From the NCBI GenBank assembly GCA_977006965.1, contig OZ345357.1, positions 2,852,001 to 2,916,000 on the forward strand: DNA of 64,000 bases. The letters are read 5' to 3'. The position numbers were made by a program, and so were the translations under genes. Below, one piece after another: positions 43,129-54,189 of the stretch. The notes below the pieces were generated by a model. It saw nothing but the letters and a program-made list of their open reading frames with translations, did not search any database and was not told where the DNA came from. The stretch is from Phymatolithon calcareum (Eukaryota; Rhodophyta; Florideophyceae; Hapalidiales). How positions within the stretch are numbered: position 1 is the first letter of the stretch; every line of letters starts with the position of its first letter.

Positions 43129-45250
43129 AGTGTTGCTGTTGATGTCCATAATAATAGCCTGACTCGATATCCGAAACTGTATCGAGTGCCTGGGGATGCA
43201 GGACAGATTAAGTAGTTTTTTTAATTGTGTTGTACACTACGCAAGGACAGTCAAGGGAAGAATATGGAAAACAAAAATAAAAAATTACGCGTGCATACAC
43301 ATTGAGTAAAGACAGCCGTATTCAGATTGCCGCCAAGTGCTTGGCGGAGCAGGCGAGCATGCTTCGACTCGCGGTATCATTAACGCCCCAACCCTTGCAC
43401 ACGGTATGCCACTGAGAGGTAAACTGCCGCGCAAAGCTCGCGCCGTTGTTCAGGTTGGCGTATCCATCGCAACCGAACTTTCGGACACCGCCGCAGAAGT
43501 AGCCTCGTCTCTACCGGAATGTGTGTCGTGCAACTGGACGACTGCCGGAACAGGGGAAGGCCACATTGCATGCCAAGATGAAAGTGATTGAGCTACCTTC
43601 TTATTACTGGATACCATTCTCTGACACCGCTGGAGGCTGCTTATGCAAGAGATAAGTCACCTGCTGCGGGAGGCTCAGCAACATGTGATTCGAGTTGAGC
43701 ACGCCCGTTTTGGGCCGATTATGTTTGATGCCATTGACTTAAGGGATGACATAGGTTCTAATATAGAGGAGCACTTGACAAAGATGTGAGGAGCAATTCG
43801 AGGGCTTCGGTGTAACCACGTACGGTTAAAACGTGCGATTGTAACACGCGTGGTAAGACTTGACGGGCATAACGTCTCTATGCGCGTACAGGATAGTAAA
43901 CACAGAGGAACGTGCGAAGTACACAGATGACTCCTTGGCCGACTCTCACGTGAAGGAAACACCACTTATCATGTATGACTAAAATGTTGTCGGACCGTTC
44001 AACAGTACTGGACAGTACATGGCTCGGAGAGCGCGTTGTGCCAAGTTTACATCCTGTGTATCTGATCGTTCTTAATTCCGCAGATTGACATTTTCACCAT
44101 ATCCTACAAGCACTGTGTGTACGAAGGGCTGTTTCGATGGCCATATGAGGGGGCCGAGCACTACATTTGCACACATATAATAAGTAGGAAGTACTGTAGC
44201 GTCCCTCACCAAAAGAGTTAGGCTATAGTCTGCGATAGCGCCGGCAGGACAATCACCACGGCGAAGTACTGCATCGGTTGCATTTTCACGCAACGAAGTA
44301 TCCTAATATTTCGTTGCCTGCATCCACTCAGGGTCATAGTCAAACCGTATGAACTGCTGCCTGGTACCTCACGCGGAGACGTGTTTCGATGAAGACAGAA
44401 CGCGATGACCACTTACAATTTCGTCACAGACCGATCCGCGCGTCTGTCCATAAAATTGTTCAAAAGGGCTTCTCCTTCGCATCCGGCAGCGAAGCGGCAT
44501 TCACCGGCCTCATATCCACCGCAAACAGCCCACTACCACAACGCAATATCTCGTAGTCCATGCTCGTTCGCTGATGTCACCCGACAATGCCCATCGGCAA
44601 CGATATTAGCGAAAGCGGACCGCCCACCCGAAGTGCTGCTGCCCCAGTCCCGATGGCCACCTCCTCAGCGGCTGCACCGCCTTCGATGCGGTCCGGAGAA
44701 GAACGAGCTGAAACCTTGCCACGCAGTCGCAAATGGAGTCGTTCGTTGCGCTCGGATTTATTATCATCGATTAGCATCACGAGATCTTCCGGTAGCGGAC
44801 GTGGTCTTCGATACGGCGTAAAGGGTGTACCCGGAAGAAAACGGGCGCGCGCACCGAGTAGACTTCCCACAGATGAAGCGCTCGGAGAGGCGAATATTGC
44901 GATCTGGCACATGCTCTTGCAGCCGGCTTCAGAGCCGCGACCGATTTCGCGAGCGAGAATAGTACGATCGTCGCTGCCCGCCACAACCTCAAAGGAGATG
45001 GATGAACTTGTAGGGCTGGCGAGTGTGGACGCTGTGCTTGCGGATCCGATGTGAGGGGACCCTTCCGCGGAAAGGGGCGCGTCACATCCCCAATGTGTGA
45101 GGCAGGCAGTCTCATAAAAAGTGACCCTGCCCTGGAACCCTGCGATCTTCAGCTCTGCTTTATCCCATTCGTGTCGGAGCCTAATCGCTACTAATCACTC
45201 GCCGACTTTGCTGGCGCGTCTTGTACCTCCGAAACAGAGCCCAGCGTCCC
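43129..45250. other. Interval with unassigned open stretches
   Basis: A 47-codon ATG frame at 43643-43786 reads like protein (REAQQHVIRVEHARFGPIMF) but matches nothing I know. A 155-codon plus frame at 44587-45054 is Ser/Arg/Pro-rich and overlaps an equally long minus frame; neither is supportable. The stretch about 43985-44065 resembles 58540-58620, just before the U5 right end. Confidence 0.4.
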
Positions 45251-45253
45251 GCT

Positions 45254-45715
45254 GGGTTCACGTTGCAAAATGTGCTCGCACGTCCACGGTCCCGGGGCTC
45301 TGTGCCGTTGCGCTCCGTCGACGTGCGGGATTCGATGCGTATTCAAGCGAATTGAATGTCCGACGAGGGTGATAGGGAAAGCCTTTTTCGTAGATTGCCA
45401 TGGACGATGGTCTTTCTGAGTTTCGAGAAGTGGAGAAGCACCCTGCAAGCGTAGCGTCTACTCGCGAGGATTTGGAAGACTATATTCGCGAGTCGTGTCA
45501 TACAGTGAATGCCATGGTGGGCACGTGCCGAATGTGAGTTGATGAAAAGGCTGTGCTCAACCCTGAGTTGCAGGTGCATGGCATTGAATGCCACCGAGTC
45601 GTGGAGTCTTCTGTAATGCCTAGCAATCCTGAAGGTCAGACTGGAGCACCTACAATGATGATTGCCGGAAAAGCTGCAAATTTGATTCAAGGGAGGAAGA
45701 TCGTGCCGAAGTGGC
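45254..45715 (+). pseudogene. GMC oxidoreductase C-terminal remnant
   Basis: Family landmarks occur in order on the plus strand. LARPRSRGSVPLRSVDVRDS then MRIQAN is the segment before the substrate-binding part, ended by a TGA at 45353. After a frame change come DLEDYIRESC and VGTCRM, followed by a second TGA (45535-45537) where the family has Gly. Then LQVHGIECHRVVESSVMP and APTMMIAGKAANLI match the FAD-binding C-terminus. GMC enzymes oxidise alcohols or sugars with FAD. The usual catalytic His before V/CGT is not evident. Only the last quarter of such a protein is present, with two stops and a frameshift. Confidence 0.75.
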
Positions 45716-46560
45716 GCTCTAAGGATTGGATTTTTATTTGCAAAAACAGCTTTCACGGACAGTACAGTAGTTGTCTTATAGTACATTATTTTGGGCTCTT
45801 GCCGACTGCTTAATGTACGCATGTGCTGTGGCCACCACTCGTGTTACAAGATGAAAATAGTAATTTAAATTCAAAACTGTCCTAGCAGGTCCTAACGGCT
45901 GGGCTACTATATACAAACCGCGACTGACCCTTCCGCTGTTGCATTAGGAGCATTGCTGACACGCAGTTTCCAGACACACGAGAAAGGACAGTAACACTAA
46001 CTCGAAGTCGGCACATGTACAGTCCGCGCATGAGGAGCAGCTCTGATACGGGCACTTGAGAGAAGTGCCGATGTTGAAGAAGCGGTCAGGCCGTTATACA
46101 TATTCGTTCTGTGAGCGCTGCCTTGGCTTAGCACTGCAAGCAAACCAGGAAATGTCCATCATTTACAGACCAGTGACGGAAGAATTTGGCAAACAGAATC
46201 CCGCAATCTACAGTAGTCCATAATGTACATCATCCTCGAGACTTAGTCACGAGAGTGTTTATAATTGTGAACGAATATGATACGTGACGTGCGCCCATAA
46301 ATGTATACAGTGTACGATGCGATTTCTACTCCAACCTAACGAAATGTGTTCCAAGTTTTTTGGAGAGAATAAAAGCTGTAGAACAAAATTTTTCTCATCG
46401 GGACGGAATCCGGCGTATATATTGTGTCCCGATGAGAAACAATAAGCAATTCCGCTGGATACTGTAATGTAAATCATGTTCCACTTTTCCGACAGAGAAG
46501 AAAATGTGAAATTACAGTTTCTCTCATCTGAACAGCACAGGACGCCCTACCGTTTTTCGC
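45716..46560. other. Interval without recognisable gene
   Basis: A TGTCCCGATGA.AAACAAT block near 46425 has a relative at about 40650. Otherwise I see nothing supportable. Confidence 0.4.
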
Positions 46561-46616
46561 ATCCTGACCATGCACAACCTTAGCAGCCTTCCAAGCAAGT
46601 TCTTTGCCGCACCATA

Positions 46617-47425
46617 TTACGGACCACATTCATGTGAACAGTACTTGCTGCCCGCTTGTGCCCTCTTAGGGCATTGCTCAGCAGTAGTTCTTGCGCACGA
46701 CTTCTCCTCGACTTCTAGTGGTGGTGCCGCCATGTCGTTGCTGGTACTAATTTCGCGTGAAACACTAGAACCGTTTTTGGCACTGCTTTTGGATGAACCA
46801 CCCACCGACTCGCTGGCCCGACACTTTTTAGCACCGGTGCCGTTGAGACGTATTTCCATGCTTGCACGCTTGACTTCTTCAACGTCACACATGATGTTTT
46901 CAAACTTCTCCAATTCGCAAAGTTGTGAGGGTTCATTGTATTCACGACAGTTGACAGCGACAAGTCGGACATCAATTGCGAGATCAACTGCAGTTTTGTA
47001 ATCATTCCCGCGTTCAATGTTGGCCTTAATTGTTCCAAAGTCCATGGGATTGGCGATGCGATTGAAATAGTTGGGGCAGCCATGCGCAACGGGTTCGACT
47101 GGTTCTCGATATGGATATGCATTCTTCTGTTTCGAAATTTTATCTAAAGCTTTCTCAGCCTTTTCAGCATACGCGCCTGCCCACTCTCGTCCAGTCCATG
47201 CTGGGGACAGCAATGCCCAGATGATCTGGGGAACTGAACTGCTGGTGAGGCTGCAGATGCACTTTTCCTGCTAACCGCACCTGTCAACTTGCGAGAACCG
47301 GGCCGTTTGTCCACCAGCTCGCGTGCGAAGCGGGCGGCGTTGAGCTGTGGATGATTAAGGTTTTTCACCTGAGCCAGGATAAAATCGCGCTCGAGGAGAA
47401 TATCCTTCTCGGAATAGCTTTGCAT
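46617..47425 (-). CDS. Bromodomain protein with Cys-rich tail
   Basis: Proposed two-exon minus gene: 47425-47281 and 47200-46617, joined across an 80-bp GT-AG intron (donor ACAG/GTGCGG, acceptor CCCCAG) in matching phase, about 242 residues. The first exon opens MQSYSEKDILLERDF; a start further upstream is possible. The bromodomain covers YPYREPV, NPMDFGTIKANIERGNDY, a DVRL...NCREYN helix pair and the conserved PMD and NCxxYN positions; bromodomains bind acetyl-lysine in chromatin. The tail holds CPKRAQAGSKYCSHECG, like the motif that starts the C-terminal domain of CFP1/Spp1 proteins. The frame then stops, while sequence beyond reads CGKELAWKAAKVV in another frame, so the 3' end may be broken. 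Confidence 0.6.
47201..47280 (-). other. Inferred intron, 80 bp
   Basis: On the minus strand it begins GTGCGG and ends CCCCAG. Its removal joins RPGSRKLT to AWTGREWAGAY in frame. Its size is close to the 76-bp intron at 42712, which supports both. Confidence 0.55.
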
Positions 47426-47760
47426 TTCGCCACACAACCCCGCGATCAGAGAAGGAAACGTTGCATACCTTCTCCGCATTGCGCCCAGTGGACAGATCGA
47501 TCCCACCGGTACGTGCCCCGCAGCCCAAGGTATTGAAAGGACAAGCATTTGACTGCGCAACAAATCCCATGTTCGACAAGAACGATTTTCTTTTTTCAAA
47601 GCTTTCCAAACACCACAATCCCGCTCGAAGGTCCAAACTCTGAATTCGTCAGTTCCACACACGCTGATACAGTGCCCCAACGACACCGACCTTCCCTTCT
47701 CGTGCGTCAACTTTTCGTTTGTCAAAGACTACGTGATTCCAAAGTTGTTGTAAACATTGA

Positions 47761-49370
47761 CCGACAATCGGTCAGCCGAAAGAGTTCATCTACGACGTGT
47801 TCGAGGGCGTCGAAAATCGCGTCACATATTTGCACCCATGGTACTCGAGAAATGGCGCCAAGATCAATAAGCACGTTGCAACACTACTTTCAACCCTCAG
47901 CAAGGGCTTCTACATGCACTTGGACCGAGTTCAACAGCCTTCAACATCGTTGCCCGGCAAAGGTGTTATGTGCCCATTTATTGGTGGTGCCCTATTACCG
48001 GTGGAGATTAAGCTTGACATGCAACAGTTGCTTCGTGAAGCAGTGCCAATGATAACTGAAATCGAACTTGTGCCGCTCCGATTCTCTTCCGCTGAGTATG
48101 TTCTCACTGATTCACACTGCAAAACCTCTGCGATCCGTCCCAGGATAAACAGCATCAAACTCAATGATGCCTGGTCCATACGGCAAAGGAGCACTACTTC
48201 CAGTTCATGTCGACAGTAGCGCATGTGCTTCAATGCACATGTACCGATTCCAGGAGGCTGAGTCTGACATGCAACAATCTGACATTGATATCGCCTCCCG
48301 AGTTTTGACCAAACGAGTTGTGAAATTCCTTTTGGTTAACACACCATCCCATGCATACAAGGATCCCGCCCTGCGACGATTCATGGCACAATTCCCTGCA
48401 TTTGAACGCCGTCTGCATGAAATGCGCTTCAAGTCGTCCTTATTCGTAGCACGTCTCAACATGTCTGCGTGTTCTGGTTTGACGGTGCTGATCCGGTCAA
48501 TCTGATAGTTGCAAAGAAACCGTCTTCGTTCTTCTTTTGCAACGGATTCACGGACAAATCGATGAACGCTTCCCATTCGTGCTTCCTATAAATGATGCTG
48601 AAAAAGTGGGGACTAGCCACGAAGGGCGACTTCGTGAAAGATCGTAATTCGATTACTTTATTCTTGAGCGCAACTCGGAGCACCATATCTTGCATATAAG
48701 ATTCGTCTGCATATGTTCCCTCCAAGTTTCGAATTTCATCTCTCGGCCTTCTCCTAAGCCCAGAACCTTCACTTGAAGAATTGCTCGAAGCGTCAGCACA
48801 GCCCTCATTCGCTTCTACATTTGTCAATAGGCCCGTGACCGCCCGCTGCCGCCGACGCGTGAAAAGGGGTTCTTCCCCTCTCATGGATTGGTGACTCTGC
48901 GGAACGGTCGAAAGGTGCAAATATGTAATCTACAGCAAGTGGAGGATGTGGAAGTTTCACAGGCAGTGTTCAGCACTGTCATTCTCTTCACGCACGCAAG
49001 TAACGCAATCGTGTCCGATATGGTGTCCATAACCATATTGCCAAGAACCGCTTCCACCTCGAGAACGCACTTTCTAAAAGTTCCCGAAAGTCACCTCGCT
49101 GCCGGTTTTTTTAGAGTGGGCGATGTCATATGGGTGACGAAGAATGTCGCAATGGTTCTGGAAGCGATTCGCAGCATTCGTCGCGAGCGCATGTGCGGTT
49201 TCTACAACTCGCATACAAATAAGGGCACTATTCTCGTGAGCAGTGGAAGGGGATTATCAGCCGTTCTCGCATCGTCTTACGCCACAGCAGTGAACCCATT
49301 TGCGGCACATGCTCACTCTTTCTTTGGTGTCACTTTTGCCGAGATATCGCGTTCGTTTCCTGGAAGGTAG
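47761..49370 (+). pseudogene. Hint (Hog-like) domain gene, frameshifted
   Basis: One reading order runs through three frames. 47761-48160 contains FIYDVFEGVENRVTYLHPWY and GGALLPVEIKLDMQQLL. 48164-48470 contains PGPYGKGALLPVHVD and FPAFERRLHEMRFKSSLFVA. 48475-48869 has two TAA stops and ends RCRRRVKRG. 48871-49370 is the Hint part. There FPSHGLVTLRNGRKVQI, a THFL motif, FRVGDVIWV and GTILVSSGRGLSAVLASSYA follow the Hedgehog C-terminal (Hog) order. Hint domains self-cleave with an N-terminal Cys. Here that Cys is missing at a frame change that one lost base would explain. The N-terminal region is not recognised. Lesions: two frame changes, two stops and the missing Cys. Confidence 0.6.
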
Positions 49371-51270
49371 CTTTTTCGTCTCTCTCCTCGCTTGTGGAGG
49401 CGTTTGCTCCCCCGGGTCCGCAACATTGTGCCATAGCCGTGCTCACTATCCGGTGGTTTGCGAAGCGATTTAAGCCCTCGTTTTAATGCACGCGCCTTCG
49501 TGGCCTCAGCGACGTGATTCTAGAATCAACAGGACTTTTTTCTGACTGCCTTTCTCATTTTGCTGATTTCTTCGACTGATCTCGCGTTCTTAGACATTCG
49601 CAAAATAAAAACTTATGTTGACTAAATCTTTTCCCTTTCCTCCACTTCTTCAACGTTACACAAGGTATTTATGGTGCGAAGTGCAAGTCGAAACTATTAT
49701 GCTTTACTGTTAACTCAGCAAGATCGTCGAATGAGAGCTGCATGCAAAGCACAATAAAGGCCGATAATCGGCAGACGGTTTGCTTCAACGTTTTGTACCT
49801 ACCATCCATAAACGTTGCGGTCTGTCCTTGCAACTCCGGAAACGTCAAGATTTCTAGGACGAAGGGATGGCGCTAATTGCTCTCAGCTCGCCAACACGCA
49901 GACTCGAATGTATTACGCTGGATATCAGCCACAAGCGTTGTCAGACGTAGCATGTGGCAAAATGCGCCGCTAAGGCACGCATTTCCAGGGGGGCACAGCG
50001 CGGCGGTCAGGCGGACGAAGTAATTCTGCGAAAGCGGTATCGCCAGCGAAGTTGGGCAGAACAGCGGGCAAGCGTACGATTCAGTACAGTACTGCGAGGG
50101 CAGCGTCGCGGCATCATCTCCAGCCACTTGAGACAGAGCGGCATGAGGCAGCGGCGTATTGTGGTTTCCACTTGCCATAACGTCAATCAGACCTGTAGTT
50201 TTGACTATTATAGGCCAGTAGGCCCTCGGCGACGACACAGCGCTGCCATTTCGTGGACCATAATTATTATGGTTCACTAGAAGACCAGACGAAAAATATA
50301 GTAAAATTCAGGTTGATCCAAGTCGAAAAGTTGAAACTGTTTGAAAGAAAACTGGTAAGCATTTTTCTGTAATGATTGATTACAGTAGAGCATTGGAAAC
50401 TTCATAGTTAACAATATTTCACTTCTGTCTACACATTTTCTTGAAACTGGATACGGTCCCGTAGGTGCGAACGACATAATTAGATTTTCCATCCAGTTTA
50501 TGAGCATTGTTTTAGCCAGTGGGAGCGCTTGAAAGATAGGGTGTAGGTCCTTAATAATCATTACTTCTTTATGTCCGCGCCTCCTCCCAGTACTATTAAG
50601 AGTACTCGACAAGAAGTACCGTTATCCGATTCCGTAACTGCTACATTTGGATGCACATTTATGGGCATCTCTACCATGAAGCCTTAGACATTGTGTTATA
50701 TAAACAACTTTGTAACAAAGGTTAGACCAGGAAGTAAAGCGTATTCTTAGTCTTTGTACCGTGCCATCAGTGCGATCATCGCGATGATGATTCCACTTGT
50801 TTGGCACTACATTTTTATAGTACTCTTGCGGACCGTCCCAGGTGAGACTATGTTTATTCCAGAACTATTGATGTGCTGCAATCGCAGCACCACCCGAATA
50901 TATTTCACACTGGCCTGGATAGCCTACAGGGAAGCTTCTAGTAGTATTTACATTGCGCGCTGGTGAGCATTTGGGACTGCGGATGTAGACAAAAATCAAC
51001 AAAAAGTAAACTACTGCTTGCCCAACTATTTTGACGAGAGTGACCATAACCCACATTGCGCGAGCAACCCAACTTCACCGGCAGCGTCAATCATAGGGTG
51101 GTGAATATGGAACCATTCACACCCCCGCGACAGAGCATTAGGCAAACTCCGCGTGGCATGTGTCGAAGAGCGAGCGACAAGACAGGCGGAGCGCCGTGCA
51201 AAACCTGCCACGACACTTCGCGTTGAGATATTTGAAGCCTCGCAACTCAGTACCGAATAGATCTTCGACT
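49371..51270. repeat. GC-rich module, U5 copy 1
   Basis: Diverged counterpart of 11400-13320; its left part is missing because the Hint pseudogene abuts it at 49371. It includes the GGCGGTCAGGCGG stretch (about 50003) and the CAGGCGGAGCGCCGTGC stretch (about 51183). Confidence 0.65.
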
Positions 51271-51271
51271 C

Positions 51272-51450
51272 TATAAATGGTTTTATGCATTGGACCTAAT
51301 GTGAAGCAAGTCGACGAACAAGAGGGAATGTGCGATTGACATCGACAAAATCCGCAAACCTCTCTGAAAAGGTATCCCTAATATCTGGGCCAAACAAGAA
51401 AAAATCCCCGTGCCGGAGTGTCATGGCGCACCATTGAGCATTTCATAGCT
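51272..51450 (+). pseudogene. TATA module and first-exon fragment
   Basis: TATAAA at 51272-51277, the TGGTTTTATGCATTGGACC block, then a decayed piece equivalent to the start of the gene at 42084 (frame broken by small deletions) ending near CATTGAGCATTTC. Confidence 0.6.
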
Positions 51451-51599
51451 GAACCTCCGCGCCGTGCTGAGTAGATTACGAGGGCACGATCCCACGGTGC
51501 ACGATAAGATTATGGACCTCTGTGAGTTGTAGCAGAGACAAAAAATGAAAACTTTATTGAAAAACATTTAGGGTTTGGGTGCACTGGCGATGGGATTAG

Positions 51600-52310
51600 T
51601 GAGACCGGAGCTTCAATTGTGACTCGCTTTTCCGCAAACGGGTCACTAAACGTTAGTCTTCTTGCATGAAGGTAGCAACGCGTCATGCCCTATTTCTCAC
51701 GGACGAATCTATTTAGTTTTCTTTGCGCATAATTACTGTCTCCAAGGATTGGGAACCGGCTGTTACTCAGATGTGAACAGATTTGTTGGCTTCTCCCGCT
51801 CCGAAACAATGCACCAAGAACAGAAATGTCAGCATCCGGAAGCCATAGTAGCTGTTCAAATTCGATGCGCGCTGAATGTTGAACATGTTTGTAGACTGTA
51901 ATATCTTTGAGAGGATGATCATTTGTCCAGGTTACGGGCAATTACGACCCTGTCGTTAACGCCGAGTAATTATTGTTGTTATCATCACGTTGCAATGCGG
52001 GTTGCAGTCGTGCCGCATTCTCAGATGTATGCAGTGGAACGAGCATCACGCCGCTTGTACATCTGTCAAGTCGGTGCACTAGAAACACCTCCATGGGACT
52101 GCCATTTGGACTTTAATGTGCGGCACGCAACTCGTTCACCATGTACCTTGATTCGCGACCCCCGTTCGGTCGGTTTTCACGCGGAGCACTAGAAATCCTG
52201 CAGGTCTGTCCACTGATACATAATGCTCAGTGCGAAATAATATCGAAATTCCAGTGCCAACTCGTCAAGCCTGCGGAGACGCTCGCGGGCGGGTGACGAG
52301 GAAATAATAC
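51600..52310 (-). pseudogene. truC-like: TruC/RluA-family remnant (copy C)
   Basis: The most informative of three copies. Read right to left: TEHYVSVDRPAGF, then VHRLDRCTSGVM, the full catalytic signature with its Asp intact. After that come NDHPLKDI and the C-terminal FPILGDSNYAQRKLNRFVRE, very like tRNA pseudouridine synthase C. At least two stops and a frame change remain, and Lys of DKPAG is Arg. It diverges clearly from copies A and B, so it descends separately from a more intact ancestor. Confidence 0.85.
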
Positions 52311-52429
52311 CGGTACTGCTGGCTCGCTGGTTGATAACGCATAGATGAAATGCCGTTTTAATTGACCATGCACACAATTTTGGTATCTCGGCAAGAGCAA
52401 CGGAGTTGGGAAGCAAACCGGAGAGGTCG

Positions 52430-53310
52430 AAATTTGAAAATGGATAGTGAAAGTGGGAGAGGTCAGGCGTGTTCGAACATGAGATTGCGTGGTACTAGTA
52501 TTGATATTGATGATAGACTCTTCAGGCTCAGAGTGCCGTGTAATTGGGTATTGACATATGAGCCAATTGTATTTTCAGCTAGAATAAGTCCATTTTCTGG
52601 TCTGATTCAGGTCTTGATTCAGGAAGGCAATTCGTGTCTGTACATGGTGTCCCGTCCAGCAGGCTTTATGCATGTGCAATAGGAACACGTACTTCCGTGA
52701 AGAACCTGTCACCATCCCGTCCCTTATTTTGGTGACGGCGGTAGTGCTGTTTTCGACGCAGATCGAGATGGATGCTAGCTGATTGAAGAGATTAATTATC
52801 TCTAGAATTGGGTGCGGTGGAGAAGCAAGCAGTTGCTTTGGTGATGACGTCTCAAGATCTCAATGGTTAATTTTTCAGAGAGATTCATATGGGAACAACA
52901 ACTTAGAAACTCAATGACGCGAGAAAGACGAATGACTCAGACTGGACATTCGATTCGCCATGCGCAGTGCTATCGCTGAGGAATGGACAGTCTTTTTCAG
53001 TTTCCCTGAGCCTTCCAACAAAATCGGGACTGGAAGTCCCAACCCGTGCGTAAAAATCGTTTGAAAAGTGAACGCAATTAGTCTTCGGGTGATCCCTTCA
53101 TCAATGCTTAAATATGTAGACTGTAGGAAAGTAATACTACGAAAGTTACAGATTCGACAAAATCTACGATTTCCCTGCCCTCCCTTTGATCTAAGGTGGA
53201 ACAAATATTGCAAAAAATTAAGTACTAGAACATCAATTGGCTTGGCGTGTTGCGACCGACGTACAGCATACCACGGGCTACGTTCGTAGAGAAGAAAGAG
53301 CCTTATGTCT
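52430..53310. other. Interval shared with A2 and U5 copy 3
   Basis: 52430-52640 matches 10495-10690. 52960-53290 matches 56128-56455. No gene is supported; 52690-52900 is unassigned. Confidence 0.5.
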
Positions 53311-53311
53311 T

Positions 53312-53930
53312 ACCTCCCAATGTTCTTTAGAGCAGTGGCAGGAGGTAACGCTACATGCTCTGTTCGAATTTTGTAACTACTATGTCATAGAATTGTCAGC
53401 ATGCACCATCTCTGACTCTTTTCGCTCACATCATCCATTCTCGTTTCCGGTCGAACCCTCCCTAATCTCACTCTGAATTTTCACTTGAACTCAACCATCA
53501 CTGATTACTTTCTGATCTACCAACATTAATCACAACTATTCACTCGCACATTAAAAGGACCAGTACAACCGCTTCCATCACCGAGTCACCGACAGTTCCA
53601 GCTTCTTCTTTACCACCGCTCGCTCAGCCTACGTTCTCTATGCCTCTGCCCATCACTAAGTGCACCCCGTTTCCTGCATCCCTTGGACAGGATTGCTTCG
53701 TGTCCTGCCAATATTCTTTAGAGCAGTGGCAGGAGGTACCGTAACATGCTTTTTTCGAATTCCGTAACTACTGTATCATAGAATTGTCAGCATGGAACAT
53801 CTCTGACTATTTTCGCTCATATCACTCATTCTCGTTTCCACTCCCATCCACCGTAAGGTCAGACCGAATATCTACCTGAACTCAACCATCACTGAATACG
53901 ATTTAAAAATCTGAAAACTATATGGTTGTT
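53312..53930. repeat. Two dispersed 0.5-kb repeat copies
   Basis: Cores at about 53320 and 53710, direct order, second copy ending at the CTGAAAACTATATGG block that the MITE-like element interrupts elsewhere. Confidence 0.65.
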
Positions 53931-54189
53931 TCCGAAGTCGGGTGATTAAGAAGCAGTACACTTTCAATAATTCTGCAGGTTGATGGCATTTTTACGAAAC
54001 TGCATCTAAGAAACTGAACGACAGACTGATATAAGTCTGTTGTTCCTGTTTTTATCGAAATCACCAATCATGTCTGTCCGGCTGCCAAACGGCGGTGAAG
54101 GCGTTTCTGAAGATATCTCTCGTGCACTGAAGCTAGCAAAAAAGATCACATGGCAAGACCAAATTTTTTAAATCAGCAAAGGAACAAGT

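Noticed and set aside
44405-45115. Ser/Arg/Pro-rich genes on both strands
   Set aside because: Overlapping long frames on opposite strands with low-complexity composition and no domain; I could not choose either as coding.
48456-48920. Minus-strand 154-codon frame over the Hint region
   Set aside because: It looks protein-like in part, but the plus strand carries the recognisable Hint motifs and a consistent order of coding segments. I keep it only as the main alternative.
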